Shown one piece after another: positions 6,613 to 11,928 of a stretch of DNA of 11,928 nt (position 1 is the stretch's first letter; the number at the start of each line of letters is the position of its first letter). The notes beneath the pieces were generated by a model that worked only from the letters and a program-made list of their open reading frames with translations, had not been told where the DNA came from and did no database searches. Source of the DNA: an uncultured beta proteobacterium (GTDB lineage: Bacteria; Pseudomonadota; Gammaproteobacteria; Burkholderiales; Burkholderiaceae); NCBI GenBank assembly GCA_903909925.1, contig CAIVXR010000159.1, positions 1 through 11,928 of the forward strand, given 5' to 3'. The translations under genes and the position numbers were made by a program.

Positions 6613-6948
6613 TTAGGCTTTTTTAAGCACCTTAAAGTTTTTACACCAGCCATTTTCTGGAGTCATTGCATCATCAAAGAATGAGCAGTTACCATAGCCA
6701 GCTACAGATTTGTTCTCACGACCATTCCAGAGCTGGCAAGTAGAACATTTTTGCTCTGCAGTATGTTTTTTGTACTTAGACTCATCCACTTCAGTGGTGT
6801 TGAGCTTAAAACCCATAGATTTTGCATAGGAGTCATTCACGTCTAATTTAGCAGCTGCAGCAGCATTTCTCACAAAAGCGAATGCAGAAGCTGCACCGAC
6901 TACTTGCATCATAAAAACACGGCGGCTAGATTTAATATTGCTTTTCAA
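6613..6948 (-). CDS. High-potential iron-sulfur protein (HiPIP)
   Basis: This 111-residue protein has a twin-arginine signal (SSRRVFMMQVVGAASAFAF, residues 7-25) ending at the Ala run near residue 33. Four Cys at 68, 71, 88 and 102 (CSTC, GNC, GWC) match the HiPIP pattern for one [4Fe-4S] cluster working between +2 and +3. The mature protein is a small soluble periplasmic electron carrier of normal length. HiPIPs donate to the tetrahaem cytochrome of reaction centres in purple bacteria such as Rubrivivax, and the Rhodopseudomonas iron-oxidation protein PioC is also a HiPIP. The neighbours fit both roles: a PufC-type gene follows and a dihaem cytochrome gene precedes. The start is TTG; the later ATG codons (Met13, Met14) would remove the Arg pair. 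Confidence 0.93.
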   Translation of the reverse strand: MKSNIKSSRRVFMMQVVGAASAFAFVRNAAAAAKLDVNDSYAKSMGFKLNTTEVDESKYKKHTAEQKCSTCQLWNGRENKSVAGYGNCSFFDDAMTPENGWCKNFKVLKKA

Positions 6949-6954
6949 CTTCTT

Positions 6955-6960
6955 CTCCTT
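6955..6960 (-). promoter_or_regulatory. Ribosome-binding site that fixes a TTG start for HiPIP
   Basis: AAGGAG lies exactly 6 bases upstream of TTG 6948-6946. The match and spacing are near ideal, and this start alone keeps the twin-arginine export signal. Confidence 0.8.
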
Positions 6961-7009
6961 TTTTAAATTCTCAAATTGTTATGTCAGATAAAAAATTCTT
7001 TATTTAGAT

Positions 7010-7876
7010 CTATTGATTCTTTAATGACTTCACAAATGCATCCATCCAACTTCCGCAATACCAGCCGTACGTCCAAACAGAGTAATGGCAGTCATTTTCT
7101 TTGTCTTCTCCAGCAAAACTATCTTTCGTTACCGGATCTAAAGTAGCCTTTTCTTCATTTGGCGGTCCCTGAATCGAAGCCAAATACAGTGATATTGAAT
7201 TAATTTGGGAGTCAGACAGATTTGCCATGATTTTGGTCATCGCAATCCGAGCTCGATAATTGAGGTAATAGACGTGTTGGCCAGCTACCCGAGGTATTGG
7301 TGAATCGCCCTGACCTAGCTCACCATGGCAAGAGGCGCAGGCCTTCACTTCTTTGCTAGGAATACCTTTTTGATAGATCTCCTTACCCTCTGCAATCAAA
7401 GCAGCATCTGCAGCACTCACTTTATAAGTGGGGCCAGAAGCGAAATTAGGATCTGGTTTAGAGAAATAAGAAGTAAGGTCACTGATTATGGAAGGATCAA
7501 CATTATTTGCTTTCATAGGAGGCATATTGGCAAAGTAAACAGCGATTTCATCCATTTGCTTTGGTGTCAGGTAACGGCCTGGCCCCCACATAAATTGCTT
7601 AGTATGGGCACTGTCACGCTCCCTACCTTTAATCACTTCTAACTGTCCTACGATATAGTCCTTGTTCTGTCCAGCCAACTTCGGAAACATGCCATTTTGT
7701 GACTGCCCATCAATACCATGACAGGTTGAGCAGACTTGCTGCACCAATACTTCACCAGAAACATTCGGATTCGCCCAATTGCGACTACGCTCATTATTGA
7801 CGCAACCGAGTAAGCAAAGTGATAACAAACCAATGCCAAACAAAAAGAATTTCATGGGCAATTTAATGAATTTCAT
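7010..7876 (-). CDS. Dihaem cytochrome c4-type lipoprotein with a Cys/aromatic C-terminal tail
   Basis: This 288-residue protein has a lipoprotein signal (lipobox LLGC, Cys25, followed by VNN, which favours the outer membrane). Two class I cytochrome c domains follow: CSTCH at 49-53 and CASCH at 180-184. Likely axial Met residues are Met96, and Met213 or Met217. The repeats FPKLAGQ and IPRVAGQ after each haem and the LTPKQMDEIAVYFA / LSDSQINSISLYLA helices are c4 features. Cytochromes c4 pass electrons through the periplasm. The last 30 residues are unusual: an acidic link, then CHYSVWTYGWYCG (263-275), two Cys framing aromatics, which c4 proteins normally lack. The gene lies 50 bases after the Cyc2-like porin gene and 61 before HiPIP, so it probably links the two. 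A second in-frame ATG at 7855 lacks a ribosome site, while the first has AGG about 8 bases upstream. Confidence 0.88.
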   Translation of the reverse strand: MKFIKLPMKFFLFGIGLLSLCLLGCVNNERSRNWANPNVSGEVLVQQVCSTCHGIDGQSQNGMFPKLAGQNKDYIVGQLEVIKGRERDSAHTKQFMWGPGRYLTPKQMDEIAVYFANMPPMKANNVDPSIISDLTSYFSKPDPNFASGPTYKVSAADAALIAEGKEIYQKGIPSKEVKACASCHGELGQGDSPIPRVAGQHVYYLNYRARIAMTKIMANLSDSQINSISLYLASIQGPPNEEKATLDPVTKDSFAGEDKENDCHYSVWTYGWYCGSWMDAFVKSLKNQ

Positions 7877-7926
7877 GTTGGCTGCCTGAATAAATTTTCG
7901 ATGTCGTGAGGTTGTTCATATCAAGC

Positions 7927-9420
7927 TTAATAAGCCAACCATAACCATAAGTAGGTTGTGTTATTGTCCGATGCATTGCGACCATAGCCATCATAGTTTT
8001 GTTTTGCTCCGGCAAATTTTGTCCAATAGGTTTGGGTTAAAGACAAACGCATGTTTTGCAAGGGCTGCCAAAAGATAGAGGGAATCCAGGCATTAGAGTT
8101 GGGGGAATTTGTAGCACTTGCGAGATTGGCTGATTTAGGCGCAGGTAGAGAAGTATCGCCACCAGTACCTGATGGATATTTCGTGCTGTCTGAGCTGCCC
8201 GTGATACTCCAGTAGGCTAAATTTGCACCGTATTTAGCGTTGTAAATATAGGAGATCTTGGCATAACGAGAGTACATATTATTAAACTGATTGGCATAGG
8301 CAAGACCAGTTGCGTCATTGATGCTCTCTTGAACATATCTTAATTGTGCTGAAACGACATGCGGACTAGAGATGTACTGATATTGCGAATCTAAGCCTCG
8401 ATCTTGATACATGACTGCAGGGGTTCCGGAAGCTATTGGAACGTTTGTGCCAGTAGCATCAGGCAAGCCCAATGTTGAAAAATCTGCAATTTTTGAATTC
8501 ATGCCAAAAGCACCCACCATAATATTGTGAGCGCCCCACTCCTTAGTGGCAGCTAAACGGTAATAGGGATTGACTCCTACAAGATTGGTGGTGCTATTAC
8601 GCGTGGGATTTGATGAGGGATTTTTGGACCCGTCATTGATCCACGACATAAATTTAGTGGCACCTGTATTTGCTGTATATCCGCCAACTTCTGCATACCA
8701 GTTTCTGTTAATGTAAACATAACCATTTACACCCCTAGCTGAGCCACCGCCATAACTCTCAATTTGAGTTTGATAAGGTGGCAAAGCTCCTGATGCAGTT
8801 GAGCTGATTTGATATGGATAAAAATAAGCGGGTGTTGAGTTAAATACGTCAGTTACCCCAGGGTTGTTATTTAACGATGTACCGAAAATAATATCTTTGT
8901 AACCATTCGAGTAATGATCGGCGTAACGTAAGTCAAAGTTATCAGCTCCGAAGACTGAATTATTCTGATTGGCTGGGTTTAAATTATAGTAAAACGAGTA
9001 TTGAGCAAATAAACCAAGGTTGTCGGTAATTTTTCCACCTGCATATACAGAAACTTGGTCAATCTTAAAATTGCCATTGCGGTTATCAATTGCTGCAGGA
9101 TCGTTACCATCTGAGCCATTGCTCTTATTATTTTTCATGGTGTTTGAGCCAGCTTGCACAGACATCGCCACAGGAAATATCCCTTTTGCCGGATCCCACT
9201 GCTGATCACCCTGGGTGTAACCAGTCAACTTAAAATATCTACCATATGGAGTTAACTCTGGATATTGACCGCCAACGTGACAGGCCACACAGTTCTGCTG
9301 CACCTGTCTCGCAAACAGTGGAATAGCTTCAGCAGTGGTTGATAACAGGGTCGATAGAATAACTGCAACACCTAGTACTAAAAATGGCTTGGCAAAATTA
9401 TTCATTTTGTTATGCGTCAT
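7927..9420 (-). CDS. Cyc2-like outer-membrane monohaem cytochrome-porin fusion
   Basis: From the ATG at 9420 this is a 497-residue protein with a Sec signal peptide (hydrophobic 13-29, cleavage near AEA at 30-32). The mature protein opens with IPLFARQVQQNCVACH: one haem site, Cys44-Cys47-His48, only 12 residues into the mature chain. Then PELTPYGRYFKLTGY (54-68) matches the PxLxxFGxxFKxxGY pattern that follows the haem in Cyc2 iron oxidases. The remaining 430 residues are rich in Tyr, Asn, Ser and Gly with alternating hydrophobic strands, and end in LWLWLAY, an aromatic C-terminus typical of beta-barrels. Length and architecture fit Cyc2 (400-550 residues), which takes electrons from Fe(II) at the cell surface. 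It is the first gene of the operon. A TTG at 9432 or an ATG at 9405 are other possible starts. Another porin with a haem-bearing N-terminus cannot be excluded, because barrel sequences diverge quickly. Confidence 0.8.
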   Translation of the reverse strand: MTHNKMNNFAKPFLVLGVAVILSTLLSTTAEAIPLFARQVQQNCVACHVGGQYPELTPYGRYFKLTGYTQGDQQWDPAKGIFPVAMSVQAGSNTMKNNKSNGSDGNDPAAIDNRNGNFKIDQVSVYAGGKITDNLGLFAQYSFYYNLNPANQNNSVFGADNFDLRYADHYSNGYKDIIFGTSLNNNPGVTDVFNSTPAYFYPYQISSTASGALPPYQTQIESYGGGSARGVNGYVYINRNWYAEVGGYTANTGATKFMSWINDGSKNPSSNPTRNSTTNLVGVNPYYRLAATKEWGAHNIMVGAFGMNSKIADFSTLGLPDATGTNVPIASGTPAVMYQDRGLDSQYQYISSPHVVSAQLRYVQESINDATGLAYANQFNNMYSRYAKISYIYNAKYGANLAYWSITGSSDSTKYPSGTGGDTSLPAPKSANLASATNSPNSNAWIPSIFWQPLQNMRLSLTQTYWTKFAGAKQNYDGYGRNASDNNTTYLWLWLAY

Positions 9421-9463
9421 AGGTGGGCCCAAAAAGCTGCTTTACTTTCATGCAATAGATTTA

Positions 9464-9560
9464 ACCTCAATGAGGTAGCCTCTATCTGCAGAATATAAAT
9501 TCACTGGTTTTGTGTTTTATTTCTAAAATGTTTTTTTAAATATTTCACGAAAATGAAATA
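9464..9560 (-). promoter_or_regulatory. Promoter and operator region of the cyc2-like operon
   Basis: The 204 bases between the tRNA stub (9653) and the ATG (9420) hold no gene but are rich in symmetry. A perfect palindrome (arms TATTTCA 9541-9547 and TGAAATA 9554-9560, spacer 6) lies about 45 bases upstream of a TATATT -10 candidate (9492-9497). No good -35 is seen 17 bases before that -10, which would fit activator control. A second palindrome, ACCTCA-A-TGAGGT (9464-9476), falls just downstream of the predicted transcript start, in the leader. It overlaps a rival hairpin GAGG-TAG-CCTC (9472-9482). Two direct GGTATA copies, 20 bases apart, lie farther upstream (9571, 9591). I cannot name the regulator. 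Confidence 0.45.
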
Positions 9561-9624
9561 ATCGAATATAGGTATAAACCATTAATTCTGGGTATATTTA
9601 AAAAACTAGTAACCGTCTTTTCGC

Positions 9625-9653
9625 TTTTTTGGCCTGCCAAGCACGATTCGAAC
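9625..9653 (-). repeat. Decayed tRNA 3'-end stub (copy 1)
   Basis: This 29-base stretch matches copies 2 and 3 with one mismatch (A at 9639). On the minus strand it reads T-loop TTCGAAT, T-stem 3' strand CGTGC, acceptor TTGGCAG, discriminator G and CCA, followed by six A. The anticodon half and the 5' strand of the T-stem are lost. It starts 7 bases after the lipase stop. Confidence 0.75.
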
Positions 9654-9659
9654 CAAACT

Positions 9660-10952
9660 TTATGGGCAGCTATTTGTAACTGGTTTTCCGGCTAAGCGAT
9701 CTTTAACCCAAGTCAGATACATCGGCGCTGATAATCCAGGAGTTGAGAAATGCGTTTGCTCTCCCGGTAGCTGAATACGCTCAATATTGCCACCCATGGC
9801 ACACATTTGCTTTTGATAAAGTTCGTGCATGATCGGGGGTACCGCAGTATCTTTCGTGCCCCAATAGATCACAACGGGTGCAACAGGCTTTACGGGTAAA
9901 ACGCTGCCGTCAATGAGCGCTTTGGCCCAGGCCAAAGTATTAATAGGCTTATCACGCAGAAGTGTTTTGAACTGATTACCATAGGTATAACTGAAGGTAT
10001 CGGCAGTCACATGCATGCATTTGTTCAGGACTACTTGATCGACTACCTTAGAACCTTGATCCGTGAATAGATCGCTGAGCTTTAGATTAGGATAAGCTGC
10101 TTGAGTCCCCCATAACGTCATAGCAAAATGGGAGAAGTTAAACACATTGTCGGAAAATAACTGAATGAGTCCATTTACAGCTTTATCTGCAGACGCTTGA
10201 TCTTTAGTGGCATTTTGGATCATCACAGCAGCATCATCAGGAGCCATGGCAACAAATCCCAGCACCTGTAAATCATCAGTCACGGCACCCTTCTTGTTGA
10301 AGTATTCCCCTAAGCTAGCAGCAGCGATTGTAGCCCCGCCGCCCTGAGACCAACCATAGAAAATGGTGCGCTTACCAGCTCCAGTATCTTTCATGGAAAT
10401 TGCTGCGCGTGCTGAATTAATTAAATCACGACCATTGCTCCCCGCAACTGCATATTGATGTTTGCCACCACCACCTAAGCCTTGATAGTCAGTTGCTACA
10501 ACAACATAGCCCTCTTTAATAAACTCCTCAAGGTTTGGAATACCGTAGTCCGTCCATGAATTACCGCCCACCAAGAAATACTGATTGAGTGGAACTGCGG
10601 GATTTGTTACTTGTGAAGGCCCACAATTTTGTGCAGTTCCCGTAGTACCATGCGCCCATGCAAGAACGGGTCTACCCTCTTTAGGAGCTTTGCCAACTGG
10701 AGCCACAACCAAACCTGTTGAGATTGTTAGGCGCTCAGCAATATCTGAAGAGATGTAAGCGATCTTCCATGCTTGCGCACCTTTGATTGGGGTACTGATC
10801 TTTTCTTGCTTGATGATCTGACCCAGTTTGCCTTCAGATGTCATTTTCATGACATCCGCATAAAAAGGCGGCATAGATGGATTGGCGTTAACTACAGCAA
10901 AAGAAAAACTCAATGTAGAGGCAACGATTAATGTGAAAAGTAGTTTTCTCAT
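9660..10952 (-). CDS. Secreted lipase-like alpha/beta hydrolase
   Basis: This 430-residue protein has a Sec signal peptide (MRKLLFTLIV..., cleavage near VNA at 21-23). The alpha/beta-hydrolase triad can be placed: nucleophile Ser202 in GWSQGG, Asp368 in WGTKDTAVPP, and His401 in EQTHFS. WAHGTTG (99-105) gives the oxyanion loop. The layout and length resemble the secretory lipase (LIP) family and related bacterial esterases acting on ester or acyl substrates outside the cytoplasm. A Cys pair at 110 and 312 or 384, plus a C-terminal Cys (SCP), may form disulfides. It is a stand-alone gene placed between two tRNA 3'-end stubs, so it looks like one inserted cassette. No strong ribosome site precedes the ATG. 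The substrate cannot be told from the sequence. Confidence 0.85.
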   Translation of the reverse strand: MRKLLFTLIVASTLSFSFAVVNANPSMPPFYADVMKMTSEGKLGQIIKQEKISTPIKGAQAWKIAYISSDIAERLTISTGLVVAPVGKAPKEGRPVLAWAHGTTGTAQNCGPSQVTNPAVPLNQYFLVGGNSWTDYGIPNLEEFIKEGYVVVATDYQGLGGGGKHQYAVAGSNGRDLINSARAAISMKDTGAGKRTIFYGWSQGGGATIAAASLGEYFNKKGAVTDDLQVLGFVAMAPDDAAVMIQNATKDQASADKAVNGLIQLFSDNVFNFSHFAMTLWGTQAAYPNLKLSDLFTDQGSKVVDQVVLNKCMHVTADTFSYTYGNQFKTLLRDKPINTLAWAKALIDGSVLPVKPVAPVVIYWGTKDTAVPPIMHELYQKQMCAMGGNIERIQLPGEQTHFSTPGLSAPMYLTWVKDRLAGKPVTNSCP

Positions 10953-11030
10953 ATTTAATTAACTCGAAAGAATAGAAAAATACTGAAATTAGACAGAAAT
11001 TATCCCTGTTTTAATTGCTTTTGGCTTTGC

Positions 11031-11077
11031 TTTTTTGGCCTGCCCAGCACGATTCGAACGTGCGACCTACGCCTTAG
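11031..11077 (-). repeat. tRNA 3'-end stub (copy 2), putative attachment site
   Basis: A 47-base sequence identical to copy 3. On the minus strand it gives the anticodon-loop end CTAA, stem strand GGCGT, variable AGGTC, a paired T-arm (GCACG, TTCGAAT, CGTGC), acceptor TGGGCAG, discriminator G and CCA, plus six A. An NCT anticodon, short variable loop and G73 point to tRNA-Arg. No D-arm or acceptor 5' strand is upstream; that space is the HEPN gene. The HEPN stop codon TAA (11074-11076) lies inside the repeat. Confidence 0.88.
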
Positions 11078-11454
11078 CTAAATTTGGCGCACAAGGCTTC
11101 AACAAATATATCGGCCTGATTGACTGCCCAAGCAGCATCTTCTTCCAAAACGGCGTCACCTTTATAGTCCGCCATAAGACGAAGATCTTCAACCTTGTTT
11201 AAGGACTTACCTAGCTCCACTGAAACTTGACCAGATTTGACAAGCTCAAGACTGAATTTTGATATAAGACCACTATGGGTCTTTGTATTGACTGTTGACT
11301 CATCGATACCACATGCTAAAAGTGCTGCTCTAGCAGCATCAAACATTGCATAATAAGCACGGTTACAAGCCCCATCAACATCCCCAGCATCTAACAAAAT
11401 TCGAGCTGAGGTTGCTGCAGTTTGAGCTTTAGCAAAAAGCTCTTTTGCCTTCAA
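11074..11454 (-). CDS. HEPN-domain protein, putative toxin of an MNT/HEPN pair
   Basis: This 126-residue all-helical protein has the HEPN signature NRAYYAMFDAARAALL (31-46), a conserved His in KTHSGL (60) and RLMADY (92-97), as in MNT-linked HEPN proteins. In studied HepT/MntA pairs the HEPN partner is an RNase toxin that the nucleotidyltransferase silences by adding AMP to a Tyr; the YY at 34-35 and Tyr97 are candidates. The start is TTG in a TTGA overlap with the stop of the upstream nucleotidyltransferase gene, and AAGG lies 9 bases before it inside that gene, so translation is coupled. The canonical RxxxxH RNase motif is not clear, so activity is uncertain. The last codon and stop come from the tRNA-stub repeat. 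Confidence 0.8.
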   Translation of the reverse strand: MKAKELFAKAQTAATSARILLDAGDVDGACNRAYYAMFDAARAALLACGIDESTVNTKTHSGLISKFSLELVKSGQVSVELGKSLNKVEDLRLMADYKGDAVLEEDAAWAVNQADIFVEALCAKFS

Positions 11455-11795
11455 AGAGCAATGCCTTCATTTTGAATATTCCTTAAAAGACTAGGATTGG
11501 AGTAATTTTCTGGGTGATCCCACTCCTCCTGCCAAATAGGCAAAGGTTGAATGCGAATGCCGGAATCCAACAGAACGTCATAGGCCAAATCATCCATCGC
11601 AAATTTAGTAGCCATAAAGCGGCTCGGTTTGCCTCGCAATAAAATGGCAATATCTGCATCACTCTCGCTTTGGTGTGTATTGCGAGCACGACTACCAAAC
11701 AGGAAGGCCTTGCTTACATCATATTGACGCGCAATTTTTTCCATAAACGCATGAGCTGCATTTTGGGTGGCTATGTCAATCATGGCTGAATTCAT
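11451..11795 (-). CDS. MNT-domain nucleotidyltransferase, putative antitoxin
   Basis: This 114-residue protein (from the ATG at 11795) has the minimal nucleotidyltransferase motif FGSRARNTHQSESDADIAIL: Gly34-Ser35, and the metal ligands Asp46 and Asp48. A third acidic residue would come from DDLAYDVLLD. The family transfers AMP to the partner HEPN toxin and so neutralises it. It is transcribed first and overlaps the HEPN gene by 4 bases. Other possible starts are TTG 11804 and ATG 11783; none has a good ribosome site, so the exact start is open. It sits inside a segment flanked by tRNA stubs, as is common for such modules on islands. Confidence 0.8.
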   Translation of the reverse strand: MNSAMIDIATQNAAHAFMEKIARQYDVSKAFLFGSRARNTHQSESDADIAILLRGKPSRFMATKFAMDDLAYDVLLDSGIRIQPLPIWQEEWDHPENYSNPSLLRNIQNEGIAL

Positions 11796-11865
11796 AATGT
11801 GCAATTATGCAAAGAAATAGCTATCTGAGCAACAGATATACTGCCAACAGGGGTACAAGTTGAGG

Positions 11866-11912
11866 TTTTTTGGCCTGCCCAGCACGATTCGAACGTGCGA
11901 CCTACGCCTTAG
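11866..11912 (-). repeat. tRNA 3'-end stub (copy 3), putative attachment site
   Basis: Identical to copy 2 over 47 bases. Here the identity continues into CTT on the minus strand, giving a full Arg-type anticodon loop (CTTCTAA, anticodon TCT). The bases before it (TAAAG) cannot pair with stem strand GGCGT, so it is not an intact tRNA. A frame ending in TAG inside the repeat (11905-11907) may be the tail of another cassette gene beyond the right edge. Confidence 0.8.
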
Positions 11913-11928
11913 AAGCTTTAAAAATGAG

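Larger units (their letters stand above)
11031..11912. mobile_element. Putative tRNA-targeted islet carrying an MNT/HEPN module
   Basis: Two identical 47-base copies of a tRNA 3' end, 835 bases apart, bracket a two-gene toxin-antitoxin pair and nothing else. That is the footprint of tyrosine-recombinase insertion at a tRNA, where the 3' end is duplicated as attL/attR. No integrase is present, so it would be non-autonomous or a remnant. The lipase cassette next to it has the same layout. Confidence 0.55.

Noticed and set aside
7325..7642. Plus-strand frame within the c4 cytochrome gene
   Set aside because: It overlaps a gene with two haem sites and a lipobox, and its own sequence shows no domain.
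9541..9560. Terminator for the minus-strand lipase gene
   Set aside because: The stem is AT-only and is followed by A/T mix rather than a T-run; an operator fits better.
11031..11077. Complete tRNA gene at the repeat copies
   Set aside because: Only the part from the anticodon loop to CCA is present in copies 2 and 3; there is no D-arm or acceptor 5' strand, so these are stubs.
9625..11912. CRISPR array or insertion sequence
   Set aside because: The three repeats are far apart, unevenly spaced and have tRNA structure. No transposase, terminal inverted repeats or cas genes are seen.

Overview
The window is about 11.9 kb of compact, moderately AT-rich bacterial DNA. The gene types (SorA-like sulfite dehydrogenase, PufC-type reaction-centre cytochrome, HiPIP, cytochrome c4, 2-hydroxychromene-2-carboxylate isomerase, 1-Cys peroxiredoxin) suggest a betaproteobacterium of the Burkholderiales. 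A planktonic, possibly phototrophic, Polynucleobacter-like organism fits best. That placement is inference from gene content and style, not from a marker gene. Almost everything is on the minus strand, so transcription mostly runs right to left.

Left part (1-4631): the N-terminal three quarters of a Tat-exported molybdenum sulfite dehydrogenase, cut by the window edge. Then come a periplasmic metallo-beta-lactamase-fold hydrolase, the only plus-strand gene (a DsbA-fold isomerase of the kappa-GST type), a zinc-ribbon protein coupled to a small lipoprotein, a Pal/OmpA-type lipoprotein, and a small exported protein of unknown function.

Centre (4632-9560): the main system. Read in the direction of transcription it encodes (1) a Cyc2-like outer-membrane protein with one N-terminal haem c fused to a beta-barrel, (2) a dihaem cytochrome c4-type lipoprotein with an unusual Cys/aromatic tail, (3) a Tat-exported high-potential iron-sulfur protein with a TTG start and a strong ribosome site, (4) a tetrahaem PufC-type cytochrome with a GTG start, and (5) a 1-Cys peroxiredoxin followed by a clear rho-independent terminator. 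The order traces a path from the cell surface to the photosynthetic reaction centre: outer-membrane oxidase, periplasmic carriers, reaction-centre cytochrome. I infer an extracellular electron-uptake route, perhaps Fe(II) oxidation coupled to light. It would parallel PioABC of Rhodopseudomonas but use a Cyc2-type fusion in place of a decahaem-plus-porin pair.

Right part (9625-11928): three copies of the 3' end of a tRNA gene, probably tRNA-Arg, separate gene cassettes. One cassette is a secreted lipase-like hydrolase and the next is an MNT/HEPN toxin-antitoxin pair. Two copies are identical over 47 bp, starting in the anticodon loop, and the third is decayed. This looks like serial site-specific insertion at a tRNA gene that leaves a tRNA stub behind each cassette. 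No integrase or intact tRNA is inside the window.
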